Assembly (NCBI GenBank): GCA_031296325.1
Contig: JARLFY010000062.1
Location: 1 to 64,000 of the forward strand
From: Acidobacteriaceae bacterium
GTDB lineage: Bacteria; Acidobacteriota; Terriglobia; Terriglobales; Acidobacteriaceae
DNA: 64,000 nt
Direction of reading: 5' to 3'
Shown in pieces: positions 1 to 9,561 of this stretch; within the stretch, counting starts at the first letter, position 1; each line of letters begins with the position of its first letter. The position numbers were made by a program, and so were the translations under genes. A model generated the notes under the pieces. That model was given only the letters and a program-made list of their open reading frames with translations. It was not told where the DNA came from and made no database searches.

Positions 1-270
1 CGGCCCGATGGCACGTGGGTCGATTATCTATATCTCGACGGAAGGCGGGTGGCGGCGATCGGTAAGTCGGATGCAACTTATTATGTCGCCGATCCGCTGG
101 GGATGACGCGCATGGAGTTGTCGGCCACGGGAGATATTCTGACGCAGAGCGATATGACGCCGTTCGGCCAATTAATTAATCGCAGATCCGACGCCGACGA
201 GGTTCCGTTTACCGGCGGCGAGCACCAGTGGAGAAGACCTCCAGCAACAAGCAGTCGCCGAAAGATATAA
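1..270 (+). pseudogene. RHS-repeat core remnant (3' fragment)
   Basis: The frame is open from the window edge to a TAA at 268-270. Its translation carries YLYLDGRRVA, then YYVADPLGMTRMEL and DMTPFGQ, which match the RHS/YD-repeat core pattern (YxYLGGxxVA ... YYxxDxLGSxR ... YxPFG). Normally the core continues through FTGKExDxETGLxYFGARYY; here only FTGGEH remains before the frame runs into unrelated residues and stops. I read it as a truncated RHS-family gene whose 5' part lies outside the window. RHS proteins are large secreted or toxin-delivery proteins, and nothing of a toxin tip survives. It faces the recombinase remnant at 292-405, which suggests rearranged mobile DNA. Confidence 0.6.
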
Positions 271-291
271 ATCCAGAGCCATAAACCGCGA

Positions 292-405
292 TCAGATCAC
301 GATCCGCTCGACCTCGTCGAGGTTCATCTCGTCCCGCCGCCGGTCGTAAAGCTGAGTCGTCCGGGTGCTGGCGTGGTTGGCCATGGCTGCGGCCCGCACC
401 CCAGT
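292..405 (-). pseudogene. tyrosine recombinase (integrase) C-terminal remnant
   Basis: On the minus strand one frame reads ANHASTRTTQLYDRR and then DEMNLDEVERIVI before a TGA at 292-294. This is the C-terminal end of phage/XerD-like tyrosine recombinases: the late HxxxxTTxxYxR block with the nucleophilic tyrosine, followed by the usual VDEVERIxI tail. The preceding residues (LTGVRAAAMA) no longer match the expected ITxYLxNGGTLExAxxMAxH stretch well, and no start codon or upstream catalytic Arg/Lys blocks are present. The gene is therefore a short relic. It lies just beyond the 3' end of tRNA-Ile(CAU) on the same strand, the classic position of an element integrated into a tRNA gene. Confidence 0.75.
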
Positions 406-448
406 GAGATGTGGTCTTTGGGAGCCTACAGGTATTACTATGGTGATT

Positions 449-525
<77 letters not shown>

Positions 526-876
526 TTCTTACATCAGGAGCAACTTGCCACAATTCTGTTTCCAAAGGAAGTGTCCCTGTGACCGAATATGCAGTGAGTA
601 CTTCCTTCGGACTCCTCAGTTGCTCTCTCGGAGTCTGTCGAATGCAAACGGCACGGTTCCGCAAAACTGGATGAACCTATTGTTCTGAAACCGTTACACT
701 CGAATGCCCAGCGACACTCTTGATTGTAAACGAATTGGCACATGCTTCCTTAAGTCGAGTGAGGAAAGGTTGGCGAGGAGTGCGCTGGCGACAGCTCTTC
801 CTCTGATCGCTTTCAGGCCACGGTCGATGACGCGATTTGTAATGCTCAATGGTCGGTCGCTCGATAGACTGTTCTA
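526..876. other. gene-free stretch upstream of the phosphoesterase gene
   Basis: No convincing coding region, RNA gene or repeat was seen. It presumably holds the promoters of tRNA-Ile (reading left) and of the phosphoesterase fusion gene (reading right), but no clear -35/-10 pair could be picked. Confidence 0.4.
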
Positions 877-3777
877 ATGGACGACCTAAAGAATATCGAA
901 TCGGAAAGATATTTCATTGTGCGAAGATCTGCGCTCAGCGTGATTGCCCTGTTGCTGACCTCTCCGCTCGTCTTGGCGCAACAGTCGGCTGCGACGCTGG
1001 ATGCTGCCGGACGCCTGAATCTGCCTTCGAGCAAGCAGCTTGGTTCTGTTCCTGGAGACCCGCAGAGGCTGAATTCGTTGCCCATTTCGATGGCCGTGTC
1101 GCCGGATGGGCGCTATGTCGTGACGGTGAATGCCGGGTATGGTACGTATGAGTCGAAGTATCTCCAGTCGCTTGCTGTGATGGACGCAAGGACTGGGAAG
1201 GTGATGGATTTCCCTGACGACCGGACGGCCAGGACGGGCAAGCAAACTCTATATTCCGGGCTGGCCTTCAGCCGAGATGGAAGACATATCTACGCCAGTA
1301 TGGCTTCGCTGACCGATCCAGGTGAGGACGGAAAGACGAATATCGGCAACGGTGTGGCCGTCTACGGCTTCAGCGATGGAAGAATCACGCCGGAGCGGAT
1401 GATCCCCATTCTACTACAGCCGTTGGCGGGCTCGCGCAGAACGAAGCTGATCGGCGACGTGGATGGTGCAAAGGGTGTACCGTATCCGGCGGCCATCGCA
1501 GTGCTGGGCCATGCGGACTCCGAGCGATTACTGGTGGCGGACAACCTGTCGGATGACGTGTTGCTGATCGATGCTACGACGGGCAAGGTGGTAACCCGTT
1601 TTGACCTTGCCGAGAGCGATGCCGTGCCTTCGACCTATCCCGTGGCGGTGGCCGCGTCGCCGGATGGAAGGCGAGGGTTCGTGGCGCTGTGGAACGCGAG
1701 CGAGGTGGTGGAACTCGATCTGGTCAAGGGATCGGTGGGGCGAAGGCTTGCGCTGCTGAAGCCCGCAGATCCGGTAAAGCCAGGGACGCATCCCTGTGCA
1801 TTGCAGATGAGTCCAGATGGGCGGACGCTGTATGTTGCTTTGTCGAACCGAGACGCCGTGGCTGCACTGGATATTTCCGGCAGCGGAAACGCCACGAAGT
1901 TTGCGGTGAAGGGATACTTCGACACTCGTTTGCCGGGGCAGAGCTACTTTGGCGCTGAGCCGGTCGCCCTGTCGCTTGGCGGCGATGGCGGTCGACTGTA
2001 TGTCGCGAACATGGCTTCGGATGCCGTGGCCGTGATCGACCCCAGAAAGCTGACGTCGAGCGCTGCAAAGCACGGGATGGTAGAGCCGCTGGGCTTCATT
2101 CCGACGGAGTGGATGCCCATGTCGATGGCTCTGATCGCTTCGGATGGTGGTTCGAGCCGGTCGCACGGAAAGCTGGTTCTGGCGACCGCGAAGGGGCGTG
2201 GCGCGGGGCCAAACAATTTTTTTCGGTCGGCGGAAGCTGCAAAGAATCAAGAGGAGAACTTTACCTATATTGCGACGCTTCTGTATGGATCGCTGGCCGC
2301 AATCGATCTGGATTCGATCGATTTGAAGAAGGCCACCGAGGAGGTGCTCGTCTCGAACCGAATGAAGGCTGCGCAGGAGAAATTGGCGTTTGCAGCAGGC
2401 GGAGATCCAATCAAACATGTGATCTACATCATCAAGGAGAACCGTACCTACGATCAGGTCTTCGGCGACCTGAAGCAGGACGGCAAACCGGTTGGCAACG
2501 GCGATCCGAGGCTTGCGATGTACGGCGAGAGCGTGACTCCGAACCAGCACAAACTGGCGCTACAGTTCGGAGTGCTGGACAACTTCTTCGATTCGGGAGA
2601 GGTATCGGGCGATGGACATGTCTGGTCGAATGCTGCGATTGGAACCGACTATCTGGAGAAGACCTGGCAACAGAGCTATCGCAACGATCAGCGAACCTAC
2701 GACTACGAGGGTGTGGTGGCGAACGGCTATCCCCTTCAGCAGAAGATTCCCGATGTGAATGAGCCGTCGAGCGGGTATATGTGGGGCAATGTGGCCGCTC
2801 ATGGCAAGACGCATTACAACTTTGGCGAGTACATCGCCTCGACCTTCTGCGATGCGAAAAAGAGTCGTCCGCAGGATGGGCCTCTGCTGGCCGGTGCGCA
2901 TTGCAGGCCGGACGCGATTCAGCCGGGTGAGGCGATTCCCGAAGAGTGGGGCGGGGGAGTGAACAAGTGGGCCTGGCCGATTCCGCTGCTTGCCCGCAAT
3001 GTTGCCACCAAGCCGGAGTTGGTCGGACACTTTGCCGCCGAGTCGCCAGACTTCAATCTGAGCGTTCCCGACCAGATTCGGGCAAGCGTTTTACTGAAGC
3101 ATCTACAGGGATGGATTGCGGATCGCACGGCGGGCACCGACACGATGCCGAACTACATTACCGTTCGCATGGGCAACGATCATACGGCAGGAACTAGACC
3201 CGGCGGCCCCACTCCCAAGTCTTCGGTGGCAGACAACGATCTGGCGATCGGGCGCATAGTGGAGGCCGTCTCGCACTCGATTTTCTGGGACGATACGGCG
3301 ATCTTCATTCTGGAGGACGACGCGCAGAACGGCGCGGATCATGTGGACGCGCATCGCAGTCTGGCGTTGGTCATCAGCAAGTACGCGCCGCGCGCCGTGG
3401 ATGGAGGCCCCTTTGTGGATAGTCGGTTCTATTCAACGGTCAGTGTGGTTCGAACCATGGAGACGCTGCTGCAACTGCCTCCCATGAATAATAACGACGC
3501 TTTGGCTCCGATGATTGGATCAATGTTCACTGGGCCGGGAGATCAGAAGCAGTTCGTAGCGGACACCATGAATCGGGACAATGGATTGATCTATACCGCG
3601 AATAAGGCCAACGCTGTGGGAGCGCAGGAGTCGATGAAGATGGACTTCACCCACGAGGATCGCGCAAACCCGCAAAAGCTGAACGTGATTCTTTGGCGCG
3701 ATGCGATGGGGAATTCTCCGGTTCCATTGCAATTGATGCAAAAGCAGAAGAAGGCCAAGAAGGACGATGACGACTAG
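877..3777 (+). CDS. secreted YVTN/YncE beta-propeller fused to an alkaline-phosphatase-type phosphoesterase
   Basis: 966 residues with an export signal (RRSALSVIALLL ... LAQ, about residues 16-35). Residues about 70-480 carry repeated propeller blades (AVSPDGRYVVTVN, RLYVANMASDAVAVID). From about residue 515 the phosphoesterase domain begins with IYIIKENRTYDQVFGDL, the metal-site motif of the PF04185 family (phospholipase C/acid phosphatase AcpA), followed by GDGHVWSNAA and, near residue 810, LEDDAQNGADHVDAHRS. The tail is KKAKKDDDD. This is the known bifunctional YncE/alkaline phosphatase architecture; the substrate is unknown, probably an organic phosphate ester outside the cytoplasm. The ATG at 877 has no good RBS; a GTG at 919 behind GGAAAG is an alternative start. 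A second family member lies at 61823-63880. Confidence 0.85.
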   Translation: MDDLKNIESERYFIVRRSALSVIALLLTSPLVLAQQSAATLDAAGRLNLPSSKQLGSVPGDPQRLNSLPISMAVSPDGRYVVTVNAGYGTYESKYLQSLAVMDARTGKVMDFPDDRTARTGKQTLYSGLAFSRDGRHIYASMASLTDPGEDGKTNIGNGVAVYGFSDGRITPERMIPILLQPLAGSRRTKLIGDVDGAKGVPYPAAIAVLGHADSERLLVADNLSDDVLLIDATTGKVVTRFDLAESDAVPSTYPVAVAASPDGRRGFVALWNASEVVELDLVKGSVGRRLALLKPADPVKPGTHPCALQMSPDGRTLYVALSNRDAVAALDISGSGNATKFAVKGYFDTRLPGQSYFGAEPVALSLGGDGGRLYVANMASDAVAVIDPRKLTSSAAKHGMVEPLGFIPTEWMPMSMALIASDGGSSRSHGKLVLATAKGRGAGPNNFFRSAEAAKNQEENFTYIATLLYGSLAAIDLDSIDLKKATEEVLVSNRMKAAQEKLAFAAGGDPIKHVIYIIKENRTYDQVFGDLKQDGKPVGNGDPRLAMYGESVTPNQHKLALQFGVLDNFFDSGEVSGDGHVWSNAAIGTDYLEKTWQQSYRNDQRTYDYEGVVANGYPLQQKIPDVNEPSSGYMWGNVAAHGKTHYNFGEYIASTFCDAKKSRPQDGPLLAGAHCRPDAIQPGEAIPEEWGGGVNKWAWPIPLLARNVATKPELVGHFAAESPDFNLSVPDQIRASVLLKHLQGWIADRTAGTDTMPNYITVRMGNDHTAGTRPGGPTPKSSVADNDLAIGRIVEAVSHSIFWDDTAIFILEDDAQNGADHVDAHRSLALVISKYAPRAVDGGPFVDSRFYSTVSVVRTMETLLQLPPMNNNDALAPMIGSMFTGPGDQKQFVADTMNRDNGLIYTANKANAVGAQESMKMDFTHEDRANPQKLNVILWRDAMGNSPVPLQLMQKQKKAKKDDDD

Positions 3778-3804
3778 ACCGTTTTCCGAATTGCCAGAGA
3801 CCAA

Positions 3805-3847
3805 TTTGTTTGTCATTCCTTTGCTGCGCTGCGGAATGACAAACAAA
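3805..3847. repeat. palindromic repeat family A, copy 1
   Basis: A perfect 15-bp inverted repeat (TTTGTTTGTCATTCC at 3805-3819, its complement at 3833-3847) around a 13-bp centre. The same core occurs about a dozen times in the window. It directly follows the phosphoesterase gene and could act as a transcription terminator hairpin. Confidence 0.85.
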
Positions 3848-3879
3848 GTTGCTCTATAGCAATAGTGAACTGCTTTAAA

Positions 3880-3952
3880 GGGCCAACGGCCCGCGCTATA
3901 GTCTTTGCGCAAACCTCCAGACGCCCGCCCCGGCTATATATCGATACGGCTT
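3880..3952. repeat. repeat family B, degenerate copy
   Basis: The stretch GGCCAACGGCCCGCGCTATAG followed further on by GGCTATATATCGATACGGC resembles the end of the family B repeats at 27763, 31044 and 54050, which finish with TATATGTCGATACGGYC. It is shorter and less conserved than the others. Confidence 0.5.
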
Positions 3953-3977
3953 AAGTATCTCGATCCAAGCAAATCCG

Positions 3978-4820
3978 CTATATTTTGTAGCGTAGGCGGC
4001 ACTGGAAGGCGCGACGTGTAGCGTCGGCGTGTGCGGCAAATCGCAGAGAAAGTTGCGCCGAGGCTCCCAACTCGACGGTTGCGAACTCTGCGAGAATCAG
4101 CCAGTCGTGCCAGAGGCCGCCAGCCTGCTGTAACACTGTAAATCGCGCAGCGAGGCGGTGGGCCTTCAGGAAAGACTGCGGAGCGGACTCGGCAAGATAG
4201 CGTGCCAGCTTGGCGCGCTTGCGTATCTCGTGCAACTCCTCTGTCGTCTCTGGATGAGCCGCGGCAGATGGCTGGGACACGTGGCGATTGCGGTAGCACG
4301 CGCGTGTCAGCGCGATCAACTCGGATTCACTGAGCGCGATCGACTGTGCCGGAGCCAGCGCCTTCAGCAACTCTTCAAAGACAAGAGTCAGCCGCGCTTG
4401 CTGCTTGTGGAGCAGTCGAAGCAGATGGTCTTCCGCCTTCTCCGCCTTGCGCTTGAGCGGGCTTAAAAGATGGCGTGCCTCGCTGCGCAGTTTGTGATCC
4501 GGGAGCGGCGATCCCTTGTGCGCTGCAACTTCGCTGCGAACCAGATCGCGCTGCACGTCGATGTCGCGCAACCGACCGGCGGCCTGACGAAGCTGTTTCA
4601 GCAGGCGAACCGCCTTGCGGGTCTGTCGCTGGCACGGGGGAAGTTCAGGGAGCATGGAGAGCAGTTCAAACTGGGCTTCCGCGCGGCGGGTCGAGGTGCG
4701 CAGGCGATGAACTGCAACCGTTCCCGGCTTGGTCAGGCAGAGTTGCACTGATGCTTCAAGAGACGCGACGGCCTCGCGAAGCTGTTGTACCGGGTGCGCC
4801 GATGGATTTGATCGGGCCAT
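3978..4820 (-). CDS. CHAD domain protein
   Basis: About 280 residues from the ATG at 4820 (MARSNPSAHP). The N-terminal part has AVHRLRTSTRRAEAQFELL, the conserved VHxxRxxxRRxRxxLxxF signature of CHAD domains, and the rest is helical and rich in Arg, His and Lys (for example HEIRKRAKLARYLAE, the second CHAD half-repeat motif). CHAD domains bind polyphosphate and are often found on polyphosphate granules; that role is family knowledge, not visible here. No CYTH domain is fused. An upstream in-frame ATG at 4877 would add 19 residues; neither start has a strong ribosome binding site. Confidence 0.85.
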   Translation of the reverse strand: MARSNPSAHPVQQLREAVASLEASVQLCLTKPGTVAVHRLRTSTRRAEAQFELLSMLPELPPCQRQTRKAVRLLKQLRQAAGRLRDIDVQRDLVRSEVAAHKGSPLPDHKLRSEARHLLSPLKRKAEKAEDHLLRLLHKQQARLTLVFEELLKALAPAQSIALSESELIALTRACYRNRHVSQPSAAAHPETTEELHEIRKRAKLARYLAESAPQSFLKAHRLAARFTVLQQAGGLWHDWLILAEFATVELGASAQLSLRFAAHADATRRAFQCRLRYKI

Positions 4821-5238
4821 GAAAGTTGGATGCCTGTTCCTCGCTGATCTGGCGATCTCTCTGACAGCATAAATCAAATCAGTAGAGATTTTTCGCTCTT
4901 ACATAGACTCAAATTATTGAAAAGATTGCTTTAGATGATTTGCGCCGAAGACGAGTTCAAACATCTCTGGTCGGTATCTGTGTCGATGCATCGCGCGGGA
5001 AGTCTGCGATCACGATGAGGTATGTCGTGGATTACGCCTTTAGATGTGGAGAGTCAAGAGTTTGTTTCTGTTCAAGCCTGCGCTGGCGGATGGCTGCGCT
5101 CTTGATGTGCCTGAGCAAAACAAGTAGGTGGAAGTTTGCAGCGAGTCGAGTAAACTGTACTGGCAGCAGTGTGCGTCTTTCCATGCGATGTAGCAGAAAA
5201 TACCGCACTAACAGGTTTCAGGACAGGAATTCGATCTC
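4821..5238. other. gene-free divergent region between CHAD gene and export gene
   Basis: AT-richer than its surroundings. The open frames within it have no recognisable similarity and no good start sites, so I see only a likely two-way promoter region. Confidence 0.4.
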
Positions 5239-7854
5239 GTGGATTTATTGAGCAAGAGTCTATATCGTAAGGAAAACCGGTTGTTTCTTCAGCTTCTTCG
5301 TGTTTGTTCCGTCGCTTCCCTTATGGGTGGGATGATGCACGGACAAGATTCACAGACGCTGAGTGCATATAGTCTTGATCAAACTTCTGGCAATGCTCAG
5401 TCTAGCGGTGGGTTGTCGACTGCGGATTCAAATTCCTCGAACGGGGATACTTCTGCGTCATCGCTGAGTTCGAGCCGATCCTCTCGGGCAGGGGGAGATA
5501 TCGACATTTCATCTCCACGCACGAAGGATTCGTCGCAGAGTATCGCTCTGGATCAAAATAGCCGCGGATTGATCTCGCGCCCTGCGCCGCCGACGGAGTT
5601 TCAGAAAGTCGTGGCCGCCAGCGCGGGCAAGATGCTGCCAATCTACGGGGCGGGACTGTTTACTGCAAGACCATCAACCTTTGCTCCGGTCAGCAATATT
5701 CCGGTTACGGCAGACTATGCCATCGGCCCAGGCGACGAGCTGCGCATACAGATCTGGGGGCAGGTGAGCCAGCACGGAACCTTTGTGGTGGATCGCACGG
5801 GTGCCATCTCCATGCCAACGGTGGGCGCGATTCATGTGGCCGGAGTGCCGTATTCCCACCTGAGTGACTTTCTCAAGACGCAGATCGCTCGCGTCTATCG
5901 CAACTTTGACCTGAACGTAAATCTCGGCCAGTTGCGCTCGATTCAGGTCTTTGTCGTGGGTCAGGTGAAGCAGCCGGGCAGCTATACGATCAGCTCGCTG
6001 AGTACCTTGGTCAATGCGCTTTTCGTCTCCGGCGGGCCGCTTCCGCAGGGAACTCTGCGCGACATTCAGGTGCGGCGCAACGGCGAGACGATCTCTCACT
6101 TTGACCTCTACGACCTGCTCCTGCATGGAGACAAGAGCAAGGATGTCCGTCTGCAAGCGGGAGACGTGATCTTTGTTCCGGCGGCAGGGCCGCAGGTCGC
6201 TGTTCTGGGCAGCGTCAACACCCCCGGCATCTATGAACTGCGCGCAGAAAAGAGCTTCCATCAACTCATGGAGTTGGCTGGAGGCGAGTCCAGCACAGCG
6301 TCCGATGCGCACCTTCGCGTGGAGAGAATCTATAACCACTCCGAACGCAGCGAGATTGAGATCGATCTGGCGAACGACAACTCCGCCAACGCACAGGATG
6401 GAGACATCGTTAATGTCACCTCGATCCTTGGCCGGTTCCAGAACACGGTGACTTTGCGTGGCAATGTGGCAAACCCAGGACGCTACGTCTGGCATCAGGG
6501 AATGCATGTCTCCGACCTGATTCCCAACCGGGAGGCTCTGGTCACTCGCAGCTACTATCAGAGGCTGAATAAATTGGGGCAAGTCCAGTCCGAATACGAC
6601 GAGCCTGTTCCGGTTGCAGGGGGCGTTAGAGCCTCATCTGCATCGAACTTGAGCACCAATGGTCTCTCGTCCGGCTTGACCTCAGAGAACGCTTCCTCGG
6701 CTTCAAACTACGAAGGAACTCGGCAAGAGGGGGCGCTGGGATTAGGTGCGGCGGCAGCTGAAAGCGCTGCAAACAGGAATCAGCAGGACTCGACAAGCGG
6801 GGGGGGGAACTCGTCGATTGGCTCCATGTTGACGGCTAATTCCAATACCTTTGAGGCCAAGACGGACGTGGTTCTGAATGCCCCTGACATTGATTGGGGA
6901 TATGCGGTGATTGAACGGCAGAATGCTGCTGATCTCACGACCTCGCTGGAACCCTTCAATTTGGGCAAGGCGGTAATCGACAAGGATCCTGCGCAAGATC
7001 TGGAACTGCTCTCGGGCGATGTCGTAACCATCTTTTCGCAGGCTGATATTCATGGGCCAAGCTCGCAGCAGACGAAGTTCGTCAAGCTGGAAGGAGAATT
7101 CTTCAGCGCGGGAATTTATAGCGTTCGACCGGGAGAGACGCTACGCCAGTTGGTGAGGCGCGCCGGTGGATTGACCCCCGACGCGTACCTCTTTGGTTCG
7201 GAGTTCACCCGCGAGTCGGTTCGCCGACTTCAGAGGCAGAGAATTCTGGAGTACGCCGATACCTTGGAGTCGCAGGTTTCAGCCAACACTTCGGCGGCGG
7301 CGGCAAGCTCCATTTCTGCCGCCGATGCTGCGGCGGCAGAGGCCTCGGCAAAGGCTGCGCAAAGCGCTGTAGCTCATCTGCGTCAGGCTCGTCCGTCAGG
7401 ACGAATTGTGCTGGAACTCAAGCCTGACAGCAAGGATGTGGACTCCCTTCCCAACATCGAGCTTGAAGACGGCGACCAGTTTATCGTCTCCAAAACCCCC
7501 GCTATTGTCGCCGTTCAAGGGCAGGTTTATAGCGCAAACTCCTTTATCTACAAGAAAGGAAAGAGGGTGAAGGACTATGTGTTTCTGGCCGGAGGCCCAG
7601 ACCGGATGGCCGACCATAAACGGGAGTACATTCTGCGCGCCGATGGATCTGTCTTGAGCTATCAATACGGAGATCGCGAAAAGCACTCTATCTTTGTCAG
7701 CAACAAATTTGATGAACAAACCGTTCTCGCCGGAGATACGATCGTTGTTCCTCCCGTACTCATGCAGGGATCGCTCATGCGCGATATTCTCAACATCTCC
7801 ACCGTCGTTCAGGGATTCGGTCTGGGAGTGGCAGCCATCAACGTATTGCAATAA
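5239..7854 (+). CDS. polysaccharide export / SLBB-domain outer membrane protein (Wza-like)
   Basis: 871 residues from a GTG with AGGAAT about 10 bases upstream. An export signal ends near residue 36 (SLMGGMMHGQ). A low-complexity Ser/Asp-rich stretch follows, then the Poly_export domain at about 150-235 (DYAIGPGDELRIQIWG) and successive SLBB domains starting at about 236 (VVGQVKQPGSYTI), 320 (VLGSVNTPGIYEL), 403 (LRGNVANPGRYVW), 615 and 757. Residues about 680-715 form an Ala-rich, probably coiled segment. Proteins of this type line an outer membrane channel for capsule or exopolysaccharide. It is more than twice the length of Wza because of extra SLBB repeats. No polymerase, Wzc kinase or glycosyltransferase genes are adjacent, so the polysaccharide is not known. 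Confidence 0.88.
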   Translation: MDLLSKSLYRKENRLFLQLLRVCSVASLMGGMMHGQDSQTLSAYSLDQTSGNAQSSGGLSTADSNSSNGDTSASSLSSSRSSRAGGDIDISSPRTKDSSQSIALDQNSRGLISRPAPPTEFQKVVAASAGKMLPIYGAGLFTARPSTFAPVSNIPVTADYAIGPGDELRIQIWGQVSQHGTFVVDRTGAISMPTVGAIHVAGVPYSHLSDFLKTQIARVYRNFDLNVNLGQLRSIQVFVVGQVKQPGSYTISSLSTLVNALFVSGGPLPQGTLRDIQVRRNGETISHFDLYDLLLHGDKSKDVRLQAGDVIFVPAAGPQVAVLGSVNTPGIYELRAEKSFHQLMELAGGESSTASDAHLRVERIYNHSERSEIEIDLANDNSANAQDGDIVNVTSILGRFQNTVTLRGNVANPGRYVWHQGMHVSDLIPNREALVTRSYYQRLNKLGQVQSEYDEPVPVAGGVRASSASNLSTNGLSSGLTSENASSASNYEGTRQEGALGLGAAAAESAANRNQQDSTSGGGNSSIGSMLTANSNTFEAKTDVVLNAPDIDWGYAVIERQNAADLTTSLEPFNLGKAVIDKDPAQDLELLSGDVVTIFSQADIHGPSSQQTKFVKLEGEFFSAGIYSVRPGETLRQLVRRAGGLTPDAYLFGSEFTRESVRRLQRQRILEYADTLESQVSANTSAAAASSISAADAAAAEASAKAAQSAVAHLRQARPSGRIVLELKPDSKDVDSLPNIELEDGDQFIVSKTPAIVAVQGQVYSANSFIYKKGKRVKDYVFLAGGPDRMADHKREYILRADGSVLSYQYGDREKHSIFVSNKFDEQTVLAGDTIVVPPVLMQGSLMRDILNISTVVQGFGLGVAAINVLQ

Positions 7855-7882
7855 TTCTGCGGGGAGAAGATACACTGGAAGC

Positions 7883-8221
7883 ATGCTAGACGAAGCCGAC
7901 TTCCGCCGCAGATCCGACCAAGCTCTGGAATCCCTCAAGCAGGCACTCATTGTCGCCGAAGACGCCTTTGGCGGCTTTGAGTTCGAGGATAACAACGGGG
8001 TGATGAACGTTCTCTTTGAGGACGGGTCGAGCAAATTCGTCGTTACACCCAACACTCCCGTGCGCCAGATCTGGATCTCTGCGCTCTCCACCAGCTTCAA
8101 GCTCGACTGGTCCGATTCTGCGGTTGCGTTCGTGCTGGCAAAGACCGGCGAGTCTTTGATGCCGCTAACCCAGCGCCTGCTTCGCGAACAACTCAACGAC
8201 TCAACGATCACTCTGGTCTAA
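7883..8221 (+). CDS. cyaY: frataxin-like iron-sulfur assembly protein
   Basis: 112 residues. DEADFRRRSDQALESLKQ fits the first helix of CyaY (xExFHRLADxxLxxL), and GVMNVLFEDGSSKFVV followed by PVRQIWIS fits the beta-sheet core (GVLTIxFENGSxxVINRQxPxxQIWLA). Acidic residues cluster in the first helix and loop, as expected for iron binding. In the family, frataxin binds the IscS-IscU complex and tunes iron-sulfur cluster assembly in the cytosol. The ATG at 7883 is preceded by GGAAG and GGGGAGAAG; a longer open frame reaching back into the export gene has no similarity and was discarded. isc genes are not nearby. The gene sits 28 bp behind the export gene and 27 bp before the aminotransferase. 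Confidence 0.8.
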   Translation: MLDEADFRRRSDQALESLKQALIVAEDAFGGFEFEDNNGVMNVLFEDGSSKFVVTPNTPVRQIWISALSTSFKLDWSDSAVAFVLAKTGESLMPLTQRLLREQLNDSTITLV

Positions 8222-8248
8222 ACCGCCGCGAAGCCGCGCCTTACTCTC

Positions 8249-9439
8249 ATGCACTACCATCAAGCAGTGAGCCAATTCTCTACACGAACCTCCTGGGACT
8301 CCACCGAGAGTTCCTATGCCGCTGCTGTCCGCGAGGCGCGCTCGTCGGGCCGTCGCATCTACGACCTGACGCTCTCGAATCCTACGCGCTGCGGATTCTC
8401 CTACAATGCCGAAGCTCTGCTCTCTCCGCTGGTCGATCCCCGCGCCCTGATCTACGACCCTGATCCAAGCGGAATGGGGTTGGCTCGTGAGGCTATCGCT
8501 GACTATTATGCCGATCATAAGGCTAAGGTATCGGTTGATGATATTGTTGTAACGACAAGCACCAGCGAGAGTTATAGTTTTCTGTTCCGCCTGCTCTGCA
8601 ACCCGGGCGACGAGATTCTGGTCGCGCAGCCCAGCTACCCGCTCTTCGACTTTCTGGCCGACCTCGACGACGTACGACTGCGTCCCTATCCGCTCTTCTA
8701 CGATCATGGATGGTGGATCGACATGGCCGAACTGAAGCGCGCCATCACGTCGCACACTCGGGCGATTCTCGTCGTTCACCCCAACAATCCCACCGGCCAT
8801 TGGACCGGCGCGAGAGAGCGAGAGCAACTCGAAGAGCTTTGCGTTCGCCACGGACTCGCGCTCATTGTGGATGAGGTCTTTCTGGACTATCCATTACGCG
8901 AAACTCCGCAGGCCCCGCCGCGCAGCTTTGCCACCGGTTCGCATCCCGCGCTCACCTTCGTTCTCAGTGGACTGAGCAAGATCGTCGGTCTGCCGCAGAT
9001 GAAGGCTGCGTGGATCGCTACCCTCGGGCCAGAACTATTGCGCACTGAGGCACTTACTCGGCTGGAGATTATCGCCGACACCTTTCTCTCGATGAATGCG
9101 CCAGTGCAGTTGGCCTTGCCAACCTGGCTCGCCACGCGCGCCTCCATCCAGACGCAGATTCTGGATCGCGCCCGTGCCAACCTCGCCACGCTACAGCGAA
9201 TCTCCAAGGATTCGCCTGACAGACTGCGCCTCTTGGAGTTGGATGCAGGCTGGAGCGCCGTACTCTCTCTGCCGAGATGCGTAGGCGAAGCCGACTGCGT
9301 CGAGCGGCTAGCCCGAGAGCGCGGCGTCCTCCTCCACCCCGGATCCTTCTACGCCATGGCGGAGTCCAACCGCATGGTCGTCAGTTTGATCGGCCCTACA
9401 GTCAACTTTGAAGAAGGAATTAAACGCGCCATTGACTAA
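8249..9439 (+). CDS. PLP-dependent class I/II aminotransferase
   Basis: 396 residues, the normal length for fold-type I aminotransferases. Visible landmarks are YDLTLSNPTRCGF near the N terminus, STSESYSFLFRLLCNPGDE (cofactor phosphate region), VVHPNNPTGHW (Asn that contacts the PLP ring oxygen), VDEVFLDYP (Asp that bonds the pyridine nitrogen) and GLSKIVGLPQMK with the Schiff-base lysine at residue 244. It belongs to the broad aspartate/alanine aminotransferase-like group; the amino donor cannot be told from sequence. It follows cyaY by 27 bp and may be cotranscribed with it. Confidence 0.85.
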   Translation: MHYHQAVSQFSTRTSWDSTESSYAAAVREARSSGRRIYDLTLSNPTRCGFSYNAEALLSPLVDPRALIYDPDPSGMGLAREAIADYYADHKAKVSVDDIVVTTSTSESYSFLFRLLCNPGDEILVAQPSYPLFDFLADLDDVRLRPYPLFYDHGWWIDMAELKRAITSHTRAILVVHPNNPTGHWTGAREREQLEELCVRHGLALIVDEVFLDYPLRETPQAPPRSFATGSHPALTFVLSGLSKIVGLPQMKAAWIATLGPELLRTEALTRLEIIADTFLSMNAPVQLALPTWLATRASIQTQILDRARANLATLQRISKDSPDRLRLLELDAGWSAVLSLPRCVGEADCVERLARERGVLLHPGSFYAMAESNRMVVSLIGPTVNFEEGIKRAID

Positions 9440-9561
9440 TTTCTACATCGTAAATATTGGGAGTTTTAGATGGATATAGCGAAGGAATGGAGACTCGCGT
9501 TACATCATCTATCGCTTTCAAGTATTTACGTATGCCTATGTAAATATGGCACATGTGTAAT

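Noticed and set aside
4940-5251. 103-codon open frame ahead of the export gene
   Set aside because: No good start, odd Arg/Cys-rich composition, and overlap with the start region of the SLBB gene.
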